From NCBI RefSeq assembly GCF_028693135.1, contig NZ_JAQUVZ010000032.1, positions 1-42,533 of the forward strand: a stretch of DNA of 42,533 bases, read 5' to 3'. Shown piece by piece: positions 33,851 to 42,496 of the stretch. A program made the position numbers and the translations under genes. The notes under the pieces are model-generated. The model was given only the letters and a program-made list of their open reading frames with translations. It was not told the DNA's origin and did no database searches. The DNA is from Methanosarcina sp. GTDB lineage: Archaea > Halobacteriota > Methanosarcinia > Methanosarcinales > Methanosarcinaceae. The first letter of the stretch is position 1, and every line of letters starts with the position of its first letter.

Positions 33851-34870
33851 TCAATTTCTTCTAAGGATACGCTGGTGGAAATCCATTATTTCCTGGATTT
33901 TTTCCAGGTTCTGTTCATCATCGGGGACTCCTGCTGTACTTAACGATTCCAGTGCCAGCTTCCCTGCAGCAACAGCCGTTTCCATCTCATATTCCAGTGC
34001 AAGGACCCGGAGGGTTTCCAGAGCCCATACAATCTGGACAAGTGCATTTTTAGAATCCTGTCGATCAAGAGCTTTTCCCAGCTTTCCAAGTGTCTGGATC
34101 ACAATCTCTACCTGAGGTTCATCTCTTTTTCTTACAGCAGCAGTACCCAGTTCCTCAAGAAGGATTGCAGCCCCGACCGCACTATTCTCCATTTCCTTCC
34201 CGGCTGAAGAAGCTCCTATTTCTCCGAGGAGGTTTACGGCAGCATCCCGGGTCTCGGAGAGGTTTTCTTCCATTGCTTTCATGGATAACTGCATAAGATA
34301 TATCTCGGAAAGGCTTGCCAGAACCTCCATTTTTGCCCTTGCAGATTCTTTCCCGATGTTTCCCAGGGATTCGGCTGCATTTCTTGCCACAGCATCCATT
34401 CCCTTTCCTGCTAATTCCAGGGCAAGCCCTCCAAGCCCGGAAAGTGCTTTTAATGCAAGAGACTCTCTTTTCTGATCTGCAGCCTCAACAGCCACTTCTC
34501 CAAGAGAGCGAACTGAGGCTATGGATGCAATCTCCATTCCTTTTTCAGCAGTCATCCTGCCTATGTCTCCCATAGCAATTATCAGAGCTTTTGCATCGAG
34601 CTCGTGTTCTGCAGTAATATCCAGATGTATCAACTGCACTGCGAAATCCCTCAGACTGCTAAAAGCATCTGCCACCCCTTTAGCATCTCCATCGTAGGCT
34701 TTCCTGAATCCCTCTTCAATCATCCTGACTTCAGCCAGGTCACGTTCCTCCACCGAAGACATGCAACACCCCAGAATAGTCTTTGTTAATCTTATGTCCT
34801 GTCTCATGATCAGTTTTCCTATCAGAGCCACTTTCCTATCAGAGCCACTTTCCTGTCGGAAGCTCTCCAC
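33851..34870 (-). CDS. HEAT-like alpha-solenoid protein
   Basis: 339 residues (or about 318 from Met22 at 34807, which may be the true start because the first 21 residues are weak). The body is all helical with Ala/Leu/Glu-rich repeats, each carrying a Gly-x-Leu/Ile-Gly turn: 'SLGEVAVEAADQ', 'GLGGLALELAGKGMDAVA', 'SLGNIGKESARAKM', 'LLGEIGASSAGKEM', 'LLEELGTAAVRKRDEPQ', 'TLGKLGKALDRQDS'. Units of about 35-40 residues suggest a HEAT/ARM-like superhelix used for protein binding. No signal peptide. I do not recognise a named family. Confidence 0.7.
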   Translation of the reverse strand: MESFRQESGSDRKVALIGKLIMRQDIRLTKTILGCCMSSVEERDLAEVRMIEEGFRKAYDGDAKGVADAFSSLRDFAVQLIHLDITAEHELDAKALIIAMGDIGRMTAEKGMEIASIASVRSLGEVAVEAADQKRESLALKALSGLGGLALELAGKGMDAVARNAAESLGNIGKESARAKMEVLASLSEIYLMQLSMKAMEENLSETRDAAVNLLGEIGASSAGKEMENSAVGAAILLEELGTAAVRKRDEPQVEIVIQTLGKLGKALDRQDSKNALVQIVWALETLRVLALEYEMETAVAAGKLALESLSTAGVPDDEQNLEKIQEIMDFHQRILRRN

Positions 34871-34997
34871 GGCTGTAAGAAATTCCTCCGGAATCTATCG
34901 AAAACCAGAGTATTTTATGGACATATTTATGGACAGCTAAGGAAGGGGGCGCGTAAAGGCACGGAAAAAAGTGCGAAAATGGTTGATAAAGCGTAAA

Positions 34998-35122
34998 GTA
35001 TATATACTAATGTACAACATTATACGTTATTGTACTACACTGTATAATTGATTTGTTATGTTAATCAATTTATGATGTTTAACTGATTGTTGTTTAACCG
35101 ATTTATGAAATTTAACTTATTT
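34998..35122. promoter_or_regulatory. Promoter region of the second ECF operon with palindromes and direct repeats
   Basis: The palindrome AGTATATATACT (34998-35009) is followed by inverted arms GTACAA/TTGTAC (35012-35017, 35030-35035). Four imperfect direct repeats of TTTAACYGATTT are at 35061, 35078, 35093 and 35111 (spacing 15-18 bp). TTTATATAC (about 35129-35137) is the probable TATA box, placing the start site near 35160, just before the first gene. Repeated sites this close to a TATA box suggest a bound regulator. Confidence 0.5.
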
Positions 35123-35180
35123 GTGGTATTTATATACTCAGGAACGTTCTCCTGAAAACTGATGTAGGAAGATGGTTTTA

Positions 35181-35705
35181 ATGAAATCTCAGGATATTGC
35201 TATTATTGGAATTTTGCTTGCAGTCGGCGCAATCGTACGCTATTTATCCCTTGTTATCCCGGGACCCATAGTCTCGAATCTCGTAATAGCCTTTTACTGT
35301 CTTGCAATTATCCTTGTCGTACCCAAATTCACGGAAGTTATTGGGATAGGGATTGTAGCAGGCATCGTATGTGCCCTTCTCAGCCATTCCATTTTCCCAC
35401 CTGCAAACCTTATCAGCGAACCAATAGGGGCAGTCACATGCCTGTTCACATATAAAGCTCTCAGTAACAAGCTGTCAATCTCTCCGGCTCTTTCAACCCT
35501 GCTAGGGACTCTTGCCAGCGGGACAAGCTTTGTAATTGTTGCAATTCTTATGGTTGCCCCTACAATCCTTTCCAAGTTCCCCACTATGGGAGCCTTCATA
35601 GCCACTATTATCCCTATTGTCGTATTAACTGCAATCGCTAACGCAGTTATTGTCCAGATACTCTATGTTCCTGCTTCAAAAGTACTTGCCCGGGGGAAAG
35701 CATAA
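35181..35705 (+). CDS. ECF transporter S component
   Basis: About 174 residues with five to six membrane helices and no soluble domain, the normal S-component size. The opening 'IAIIGILLAVGAIVRYLSLVIPGP' and the segment 'IGIGIVAGIVCALLSHSIFPPANLISEPIGAVTCLF' have the pattern of vitamin or amino-acid S components; the wording recalls TrpP-like proteins, though this is weak. I take the ATG at 35181 (GGAAG nine bases upstream); the ATG at 35172 is possible. It begins an operon with the fused ATPases after 3 nt and the T component. The substrate is not known. Confidence 0.7.
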   Translation: MKSQDIAIIGILLAVGAIVRYLSLVIPGPIVSNLVIAFYCLAIILVVPKFTEVIGIGIVAGIVCALLSHSIFPPANLISEPIGAVTCLFTYKALSNKLSISPALSTLLGTLASGTSFVIVAILMVAPTILSKFPTMGAFIATIIPIVVLTAIANAVIVQILYVPASKVLARGKA

Positions 35706-35708
35706 AGC

Positions 35709-37181
35709 ATGATCGAACTCAGGAACTTCTCGTATACCTATGGCACAGCTGGAACCCCAGCTCTGGATAGCATCAACCTCAAAATCCCGGACGGTGAACT
35801 GCTCCTTGTCACTGGACACAGCGCAGCAGGAAAAACAACGCTTGCCTTTGCAATGGCAGGGATTTTCCACCATGAAATCGGGGGGCGGATCGAAGGAGAT
35901 CTCTCTTTCAAAGGAAAGGATATCAGAGGCTTTGACGGCATGAAGGAACTGAGCCGGCATATGGGAATGGTTTTTGATGATGCTGAGTCCCAGCTTATCT
36001 TCACAACCGTCGAAGAAGAAATCCGCTCAGGGCTCGAAAACCGCTTCCACTCCGAAGCTGAAATAGGGCGCAGGCTAAAAGAGGTAATGGAACTCTGTGA
36101 AATCAGCCACCTGAAACACCGGGCTCCCCACACCCTGTCGGGAGGACAGAAGCAGAAAGTTGCCCTTGCAGCAACCCTTGCCCTGGATACGGAAGTCCTG
36201 ATTCTTGACGAAGCTACAGCCGAACTGGATACAAAAGCCGTAAGAAAAGTTTTTTCCATCCTGAAGCGTTTAAAAGAAGCCGGAAAGACGATCATAATCG
36301 TCGACCACAACATAGATGACTTCCTGGAAATAGGGGATCGAGTCGTGCTTCTTGAAAAGGGCAAAATAAAGGCCATTAAAAGCCCCTCGGACTTTAAAGC
36401 AACCTTTCACACACATGAGGAAAGTACAACAAGCCTTCCCCTTTCAAAAAATGATGGACAGCCGATTATTTCCGTAAAGAAACTAACCCAGCGTTATGGG
36501 GAAGTCCTGGCGCTCGATAACATTGACCTTGATATCTACCCCGGGGAGCTCGTCGCCATCCTGGGGGAAAACGGCTCGGGCAAGACTACCCTTGTGAAAC
36601 ATTTCAACGGCCTTCTGCGCCCTTACTCCGGAAACGTTACCGTGAAGGGGCTCGATGCCTCCATGGTTCCCATAAACGAGCTAGTGAAGCACACAGGCCT
36701 GGTCTTCCAGAACCCGGATAACATGCTCTTTGAAGATACCGTTGAAGCTGAAATCAATTTTGGGTTGAATAATATTGGAGTGAAAGGGCCTGAAGCAGCA
36801 AGGGCAATTCTCCATTCTCTGGAGCTCGTAAACCTTGGTGAAAAGCAGAAAGTCTTCCCCCGCAACCTGAGCCGGGGGGAGAGGCAGAGGCTGGCTGTTG
36901 CCTGCGTAGTTGCAATGAAGCCCGAACTGTTAGTGCTCGACGAGCCCACAACAGGCCTGGATGCCGAAGAGTCAGACCGGATGATGCAGCTCATGCGAAA
37001 GCTCCAGCAGGAAGGCCATACCATAGTCATGGTGACTCATAACCTGCAGATAGTAAGAGACCATGTCGAAAGGGTCATTCGTATGGAGTCCGGAAAAATT
37101 GTGGAAAATTCGGTTAACAGGAAATTTTCCAGTAAAGAATGTGTCAGTAAAGAATGTGTTAGAGGAGGCACATGCGCATGA
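35709..37181 (+). CDS. ECF transporter fused double ATPase, N-domain with altered Q-loop
   Basis: 490 residues with two ABC domains. Domain 1 has Walker A GHSAAGKTT (36-44), signature 'LSGGQKQKVALA' and Walker B 'LILDEATAELD' (Ala for the usual Pro). Its Q-loop reads 'MVFDDAESQLI' with Asp90 where 'FQNPE' has Gln. Domain 2 has Walker A GENGSGKTT, a normal Q-loop 'LVFQNPDNMLFEDTV', the signature variant 'LSRGERQRLAVA' and Walker B 'LVLDEPTTGLD'. The C-terminus carries a doubled 'SKECV'. It lies between the S and T genes; its 3' end overlaps the T gene start by 10 nt. The two domains may be unequal in catalysis. Confidence 0.9.
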   Translation: MIELRNFSYTYGTAGTPALDSINLKIPDGELLLVTGHSAAGKTTLAFAMAGIFHHEIGGRIEGDLSFKGKDIRGFDGMKELSRHMGMVFDDAESQLIFTTVEEEIRSGLENRFHSEAEIGRRLKEVMELCEISHLKHRAPHTLSGGQKQKVALAATLALDTEVLILDEATAELDTKAVRKVFSILKRLKEAGKTIIIVDHNIDDFLEIGDRVVLLEKGKIKAIKSPSDFKATFHTHEESTTSLPLSKNDGQPIISVKKLTQRYGEVLALDNIDLDIYPGELVAILGENGSGKTTLVKHFNGLLRPYSGNVTVKGLDASMVPINELVKHTGLVFQNPDNMLFEDTVEAEINFGLNNIGVKGPEAARAILHSLELVNLGEKQKVFPRNLSRGERQRLAVACVVAMKPELLVLDEPTTGLDAEESDRMMQLMRKLQQEGHTIVMVTHNLQIVRDHVERVIRMESGKIVENSVNRKFSSKECVSKECVRGGTCA

Positions 37182-37963
37182 AAGAGATTATGCAGTACAT
37201 AAACAGGGACAGTTTTTTACACCGCATGAACCCGCTTTCGAAGATCGCTGCAGTAACGGGCATAATAGCCCTTGGCGTGTTCACAACAAACCCTGAAGTT
37301 CTGGCCGTTATGGTGCTTGGGATTTTTCTGGCTTCCTTAGGAGCCGGGCTCCAGCAGGAACTCCTCAAGCAGCTGAAACTCCTGGTCTTCCTGAGCGTTA
37401 CCCTGATCCTGCTCACCGTTTTCACCCTGAAAAGCGGGGAAACTGTCGGCTACCTGATCCCTGCCGGTATCCTTACAGCCGGAGGGCTTGTCCCGGTCAC
37501 AACCGGAGCTCTGGACTTTGGAACCGTCCTTTCCCTCCGTTTCTTTGCAATGCTTTTTGCCTTCCAGCTCCTGGTGGTCACCACAAAGCCAAGTGACCTT
37601 ATGAAAGCCCTCCTGGCAATCCATATCCCTGTAGACTATGTGCTCATGTTCGTAATCGCCCTCCGTTTCATCCCTAGCCTCCAGATAGAAGGTCAGCGCA
37701 TCCATGAAGCCCAGCTCGCAAGGGGCTACAACCCCGGGAAAGGCCTCCGCGGAAAAATTATGAGTGTAAAGCCGATCCTGGTGCCCCTGGTCGCAAATTC
37801 CCTTGGAAGGACCCAGGTGCTCGGCCTGACCATGGACATGCGAGGCTACAGGAGTCGGCAGAGCGTTGAGAAAAATCAGCTTACCTGGAATAAGACCGAT
37901 ATAGCAGCTGTGGGCTGTGTGGCTGTTATGGGGCTTGGAGTGGTGCTTGGCGGGTTTATGTAA
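37172..37963 (+). CDS. ecfT: ECF transporter T component
   Basis: 263 residues of the CbiQ/EcfT family. The opening 'SFLHRMNPLSKIAAVTGI' is typical, five or so membrane helices follow, and both coupling motifs are present: 'AQLARGYNPGKGLRG' and 'TMDMRGYRSRQS'. GGAGG sits just before the ATG inside the end of the ATPase gene, so translation is coupled. Last gene of the S-A-A-T operon. Confidence 0.9.
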   Translation: MRMKEIMQYINRDSFLHRMNPLSKIAAVTGIIALGVFTTNPEVLAVMVLGIFLASLGAGLQQELLKQLKLLVFLSVTLILLTVFTLKSGETVGYLIPAGILTAGGLVPVTTGALDFGTVLSLRFFAMLFAFQLLVVTTKPSDLMKALLAIHIPVDYVLMFVIALRFIPSLQIEGQRIHEAQLARGYNPGKGLRGKIMSVKPILVPLVANSLGRTQVLGLTMDMRGYRSRQSVEKNQLTWNKTDIAAVGCVAVMGLGVVLGGFM

Positions 37964-38159
37964 GCTCGTCCTAACTTTTCCATTTGAAACTGCAGAGAAC
38001 TCTTCTGAAAATGAATAAACTGCAGAAAATTAGAAAATTATCAAAATCCAAAAAAGAACGAAAAAATAGAAAGTTAAGCCCTAACTCCTTTTTCCTGGAA
38101 TCCCATAGCCAGCCAGAATTGCTGCAGCAAGTATAACTACTGCAGCCAGGTTATCAAAA

Positions 38160-38230
38160 ATGATCAAAATGTGATCAAATATCTTCAAAAGATGTTATCA
38201 AACATCTCTTTGGGTGTAACCCTACACCCT
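38160..38230 (-). ncRNA. Three hairpins at the 3' end of tnpB, probable omega-RNA / IS right end
   Basis: On the minus strand the tnpB 3' end and the bases after it form three successive hairpins: GGGTGTA/TACACCC (38212-38218 with 38223-38229, 4-nt loop), AGATGTT/AACATCT (38190-38196 with 38201-38207, 4-nt loop) and TGATCA/TGATCA (38161-38166 with 38172-38177). In IS200/IS605 elements the right end is structured and gives rise to the guide RNA of TnpB. The exact guide boundary cannot be set by eye. Confidence 0.55.
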
Positions 38231-39419
38231 CCACTCCGTCTGCAAATGCTTTTGGAGTTGCTTTCCTGATGATGTTCAGAGCTCCGTTGACATCGGCGTT
38301 GATAATTATTCCAGTTGCAGATTTGAATAAACCCCGTTTGATTCGTCTGCCTACATATTTAGCTCTGTGTTCTACAGGTTCGTTATCAAGGAAACTACAT
38401 TTTGATGTATGGCTCTCTTCTTGAAGAACAACTTCTATGTTGACTTCCTGAGCTTTGTACTGGATCATCTCAATTAACCTGGCCAGGGGAAGCTGAACAA
38501 ATTTCTGGTTGGTTTTTCGTCCCATGTTGACATCTTGCTTCCAGTTTTCGTTTTTGCCAATTATGATTGATTTGACATTGTTTTTGATAGCGTAATTAAC
38601 TATTCTACGGCTAAGTTTGTGGAAATAATCCTTTATCATGTTATTTCGTTTGAAGTCGAGTTTTGCTAATTTACTACCCCATTTAATTTTAGCCAGATCG
38701 TATATGTGCTGAATCCTGGCTTTTTTCATGTTATAGAACTGATTAATGTTGTTTGCAGTATTACCCTTAACAACAATTGGTTTTGCACCAAAGTTATTTG
38801 CGATAGTTGCAATATTGCGAACGCCAAGATCAATTCCCAAAACCCGACTGGAGTTAATTTCATTATCAGAAACTGTTTTGTCGTACACGATTTCACACGT
38901 ATACTTATTTGCGTTTGGGATTACCCGTACTTCTCTGAGGTCCACATCAACTAACCTGGTTTTTAATTCAAGGTTTACCACTTTTGGGAAGTTGAGTATA
39001 CCATTAACGATTTTACACTGCTGGTTTGTGAATACCAGGATGTCTTCCCCATCTTTATGTTTGTATTTGGGTGGTTTAGGTCGTCCCAGAAATAATTCCG
39101 GAGATTTTGCGTATACTTTTAATGCTTTGAAGAACGATTTCCAGCTTTTTTCCAGTAGTTTAAGTACCTGTTGAGCTGTTTGTGCTGGCAATGCTCGGTA
39201 CTGCTCTGTGTTTTTTAGCATTGAGTAAAGCTGTTTATACCAGATACCTTCACCCTTTTCACCAGTTTCCTGGTAAAGCTTATCATTTTCAAAGAATCTT
39301 TGTCGTATTATGTAGTTGGCAGTATTAAACAGGTTTTTGGATGCGTGAGCTAGTCCTGAGATTGTTTCTGATTTAAATTGAATTTGCTCAGTTCTAGTCA
39401 CAAGTGCCACTTTAGTCAA
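38175..39419 (-). CDS. tnpB: TnpB, RNA-guided nuclease of a solo IS1341-type element
   Basis: 414 residues. RuvC motifs are intact: D197 in 'GIDLGVRN', E334/E335 in 'LQEESHTSKCS' and D376 in 'NADVNGALN'. The usual four-Cys zinc finger between the last two is missing: only C341 remains, and the region reads 'SFLDNEPVEHRAKYVGRR'. No tnpA transposase is near, so this is an IS1341-type unit. TnpB proteins cut DNA guided by an RNA from the element's 3' end; here three hairpins lie there (38160-38230). The frame is full length. The start is TTG (39419), and TATATGAATATATT lies just upstream (about 39428-39441). Confidence 0.88.
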   Translation of the reverse strand: MTKVALVTRTEQIQFKSETISGLAHASKNLFNTANYIIRQRFFENDKLYQETGEKGEGIWYKQLYSMLKNTEQYRALPAQTAQQVLKLLEKSWKSFFKALKVYAKSPELFLGRPKPPKYKHKDGEDILVFTNQQCKIVNGILNFPKVVNLELKTRLVDVDLREVRVIPNANKYTCEIVYDKTVSDNEINSSRVLGIDLGVRNIATIANNFGAKPIVVKGNTANNINQFYNMKKARIQHIYDLAKIKWGSKLAKLDFKRNNMIKDYFHKLSRRIVNYAIKNNVKSIIIGKNENWKQDVNMGRKTNQKFVQLPLARLIEMIQYKAQEVNIEVVLQEESHTSKCSFLDNEPVEHRAKYVGRRIKRGLFKSATGIIINADVNGALNIIRKATPKAFADGVEGVGLHPKRCLITSFEDI

Positions 39420-39494
39420 TCTCCAGCTTTTATATGAATATATTAATTGATAGTATCAGATGATTATATTAGTTACTATTGTTACCATTTTTCG

Positions 39495-41108
39495 TCACCA
39501 TACTTTTTTCAGGCTTCCGAAAATTCCGAAATTATTCTCCCCTGCTTCAGAATCGATAACATCAAACTCTTTCTCGCCTGAAGCCTCGGAAACTACCCTG
39601 AAATCCCTATCCTCTACAGAATTTACCAGAGCACGATACGTTTCTGGATCGTCTTCCGGATAAAGGGCCATTATTGAAAAGGCCGAGAACCCTGGAGTAT
39701 CTGCCTCATAATAGACGTAATCATTGTCTTCACTTGTCTGGCTGGTAGGGAGTTCTATCCATTTTCCGTCTTCAAACTTCCAGAGTTTGACAGAAGAAGA
39801 ATCCACGCCATTTGAATTAATCCAGGTTTTTTCGACCTTGAAGCCGACAATTGCGTTTTCAATGTTCTCGGGGCTTGCAGTCCCTTCGGTTTCGACCCAT
39901 ATATTTGTGTTTTCATAAACTTTCCCGGAGGGCAGTTCCGTTACCAGGGTGGATTTTTCCTTAAGGGTCTCGACAATAGTTGTAGTTTTCCCGACGGTCT
40001 TTTTGGGGTCGAATTCAATGTAAGCTATTGGGGTTACATTTTTTGCGAATACGAATTTAGCATGGTTGTAGTTGCTGATAAACTGCTGGTCGAGTTCTTT
40101 TATCTCAACATTGCTGGGAGGTTCTGAAGAGCCGCAGGCACCTCCGGAGCTTGAATAAGACGAACCAGAAGAAGAGGATGAAGAGGTCGTGAAGCGTGTC
40201 ACTTTAAATATCCCTTCTTTTTCGTTATTTTCTTCACTAAAATCGAAAAACTGTTCCTCCGAATCTACAACTACTTTTAAGTCCATGTTTCCCGGACTGG
40301 TTGGGACCCAGTTGAATGTAAAGGAAGTTTTCGAACCCGCTTCAAGTCCGGAAATCGGGGAGAAAGAGATTTCATTCCCATTCAGGTAGCATTTTACACT
40401 GCAATTTCCAGATGGTGCAAGACCTACATTCATCAGCGTAACTTTAAATGTTACATTTTCGTTTTCGCATGGATTTGCCGGTTCCCAGGAAACGTCCTCG
40501 ATTCTCAAATCAGGGGAATCGGGCACATCTATCAGTTTTTTATAAATGTTCCACCCCTGCTGGTCCGCATCACTCAAAATTTTGGGATAACTCTCATAAT
40601 TCCCGGTTGAATCATTCTTCAATACCGCTCTGACCAGGAATAATACATCCCTTAAACCCTTATTTGGATTTACCTTCAGGTTGAGAGTTTCGTTTTGCCC
40701 GGTTTCCCAGCCTGACGTTACCAGGTCAACAAAAGGATATTCCGATGAATCAATTTTTATCTCGTCTTTTCCCTCAATCGAACTTCCACGCGGATAGAAT
40801 TCTACCCTGTCTCCGCTTCTTCCCATACTCAATATTTCCTCATTATTCGGAAACGAAACAATAATATGGTCTTCAATTAATTTTTCTCCGTTGTTTTTTG
40901 TTGTTACGGAGATATTAGCGCATTCATTATTGTAAAGTTCCCCCTCTATGTAGACAGTCGTGCTGGTGGTTTCGAAAATAAGGGGGTCTGCGGCCCCTAC
41001 TCCGGAAAGGTATAAATCTGAATTTGTTCCAGATGCTGCGGTATTAAATGGCGTCAACAATAAAAAAAACACCAGCAAGAAACATGGTACTGTCAAATAT
41101 GTTCTCAT
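39495..41108 (-). CDS. CARDB and PGF-pre-PGF surface protein without PGF-CTERM
   Basis: 537 residues from the ATG at 41108, chosen for the strong ribosome site GGGGGAGGAG just before it. A signal peptide (about 5-25) is followed by a beta-rich region (about 30-190), a CARDB domain (about 200-305: 'DLRIEDVSWEPANPCENENV', 'DFSEENNEKEG'), a Ser/Gly linker 'TTSSSSSSGSSYSSSGGACG' and a PGF-pre-PGF domain ('KELDQQFI', 'YIEFDPKKTVGKTTTIVETL', 'NIWVETEGTASPENIENAIVGFKV', 'YYEADTPGFSAFSIMAL'). As in 17145-18302, no PGF-CTERM or membrane helix follows; the tail is acidic. Likely extracellular. Confidence 0.82.
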   Translation of the reverse strand: MRTYLTVPCFLLVFFLLLTPFNTAASGTNSDLYLSGVGAADPLIFETTSTTVYIEGELYNNECANISVTTKNNGEKLIEDHIIVSFPNNEEILSMGRSGDRVEFYPRGSSIEGKDEIKIDSSEYPFVDLVTSGWETGQNETLNLKVNPNKGLRDVLFLVRAVLKNDSTGNYESYPKILSDADQQGWNIYKKLIDVPDSPDLRIEDVSWEPANPCENENVTFKVTLMNVGLAPSGNCSVKCYLNGNEISFSPISGLEAGSKTSFTFNWVPTSPGNMDLKVVVDSEEQFFDFSEENNEKEGIFKVTRFTTSSSSSSGSSYSSSGGACGSSEPPSNVEIKELDQQFISNYNHAKFVFAKNVTPIAYIEFDPKKTVGKTTTIVETLKEKSTLVTELPSGKVYENTNIWVETEGTASPENIENAIVGFKVEKTWINSNGVDSSSVKLWKFEDGKWIELPTSQTSEDNDYVYYEADTPGFSAFSIMALYPEDDPETYRALVNSVEDRDFRVVSEASGEKEFDVIDSEAGENNFGIFGSLKKVW

Positions 41109-41525
41109 AACTCCTCCCCCAAAATGCATAATCTAAAGGTCTAATCTTAAGAAGATTTTCAATGTTTTATTAGTAACTAATATTCACACAACCATATAAT
41201 TTAATGGAAATGTAATTCCTAATAAAAATTATGAAACTAAAATTATCTAATTAAAAAAATTATAAAACTAAAGTTATCTAATTAAAAAAATTATAAAAAT
41301 ACGATTTTAAAATATGGAGAGTTGCTAATTAGAACCTTATTAATTTCTACTGAATCACTTATCTGAGAAGACTCCAGAAGCTTGGATTTATGCTGTATCT
41401 TTTTTATGTGCCCTGGGTTGAGCAGTTTTCTGGAAACAAAATTCTTTTCTGGATTTATTACCTGAGACCTCAGCTGAGACCATAAGATTCCTCATAGAAG
41501 AGTTAGATTTAAAATAAAACCGCTG
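41109..41525. other. AT-rich promoter region with 31-bp repeat
   Basis: No gene is supported. AAATTATATGG (minus strand, about 41195-41205) is a possible TATA box for the surface protein gene. A ~31-bp AT-rich unit containing TATCTAATTAAAAAAATTAT is repeated about 2.4 times at 41223-41300. Confidence 0.45.
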
Positions 41526-41661
41526 GCAAAATTCGATGCCAAAACGAAATCTCAAAACTTGAAAGCAAAATTTGATGCCAAAATGAAATGTCAAAACTTG
41601 AAAGCAAAATTCGATGCCAAAACGAAATGTCAAAACTTGAAAGCAAAATTCGATGTCAAAG
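41526..41661. repeat. 39-bp tandem repeat, about 3.4 copies
   Basis: Units beginning GCAAAATTCGATGCCAAAAC start at 41526, 41565, 41604 and 41643 (last partial), differing at a few positions. As 39 is a multiple of three, one minus-strand frame (41633-41388) reads through as a 13-residue repeat, but its composition (Phe, Cys, Arg) makes a protein unlikely. Confidence 0.9.
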
Positions 41662-42112
41662 TTGGATGCCCGAATTCGAGAAATGAATCGAAGATCAGGA
41701 TCGACAGCTCATGATTATTTAATATAATAGCTTAAATATAATGGATATGTAAAAATCTCTTAAAATAAAATTCAAAAGTAAACTTAACAACGCAAAAGAA
41801 AGTTCCAAAAACAGTTTCATATAATCAAAAAATTTTAATATTGAGGGGTTTTTATACTGGTTAGTGCAAAATTTCTAAGATATCAAAGAATTTATATATC
41901 ATAGAATAGTAAAATAACTATCAAAAATATTTGTGGAAAGACCCATGGAGTGATTTATAAAACTCTTTATATAAATATTTGTAAGGGGTCAAATTAACAT
42001 TCGGGGGAATTCTATAATTGAACACTCTATCAATAGTGGATATTCTATCTACACTATGCAATACGAGTTGTCATTTGTTTAAAAAAGTGTTTAAAAAGTT
42101 AGTTGAAATTAA
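41662..42112. other. AT-rich intergenic region upstream of the hairpin pair
   Basis: No gene seen. Two TATA-like boxes, CTTTATATAAATAT (about 41964-41977) and GTTTAAAAAAG (about 42078-42088), face right; the second is about 30 bp before the first hairpin unit. Confidence 0.35.
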
Positions 42113-42241
42113 GTTGGTGATTGATTGAGAGCCCGTTATTATGATCCCATGGGCTCTCAATCGTATGAAACCCCCTTTAAAGAATACTCCCACATATTCT
42201 TTGTACAATTGTAAGAAAAGCAATCAAAATTTGTTGCTGGT
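42113..42241 (+). ncRNA. Candidate small RNA, unit 1 of a 129-bp tandem pair
   Basis: A 12-bp perfect stem GATTGAGAGCCC/GGGCTCTCAATC (42123-42134 with 42151-42162) closes a 16-nt loop. After a C-rich single strand (ATGAAACCCCC) comes a second hairpin, AAAGAATA/TATTCTTT (42179-42186 with 42195-42202), with a CTCCCACA loop. The C-rich loop and strand could pair with GGAG/GGGG ribosome sites. No open frame. The strand is inferred from the TATA-like box near 42078. Confidence 0.55.
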
Positions 42242-42370
42242 TGTGGTGATTGATTGAGAGCCCGTTATTATGATCCCGTGAGCCCTCAATCAGATGAAAC
42301 CCCTGTTGATGAATACTCCCCAAGTATTCTATTTACAAACATGCACTAATGTGCTTCTCTTACAATTACA
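42242..42370 (+). ncRNA. Candidate small RNA, unit 2 of the tandem pair
   Basis: A repeat of unit 1 at an offset of 129 bp. The first stem (5' arm 42252-42263) keeps 10 of 12 pairs. The second hairpin GAATAC/GTATTC (42311-42316 with 42324-42329) has the loop TCCCCAA. The C-rich strand ATGAAACCCCT is kept, while the spacers have drifted. Confidence 0.5.
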
Positions 42371-42496
42371 ATTCTTCTAATGCTGAAATTCTATATATAA
42401 TAAATTAGTATCCTCTTCAAATTAAATGGATTTTCAATCGCAGGAAAAATATAATAGTTGCTCCATTTCCTCTTTATCATATCTTGGAGTCACAAA

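Noticed and set aside
33720-34115. 131-codon plus-strand frame rich in Ser and Phe
   Set aside because: Reverse shadow of the alpha-solenoid gene, whose helical repeats are far more protein-like.
41388-41633. 81-codon minus-strand frame with a 13-residue repeat
   Set aside because: It is the 39-bp DNA repeat read through; Phe/Cys/Arg composition and no start signal.
42113-42370. CRISPR array
   Set aside because: Only two units of 129 bp with internal hairpins, no short repeat-spacer periodicity and no cas genes in the window.
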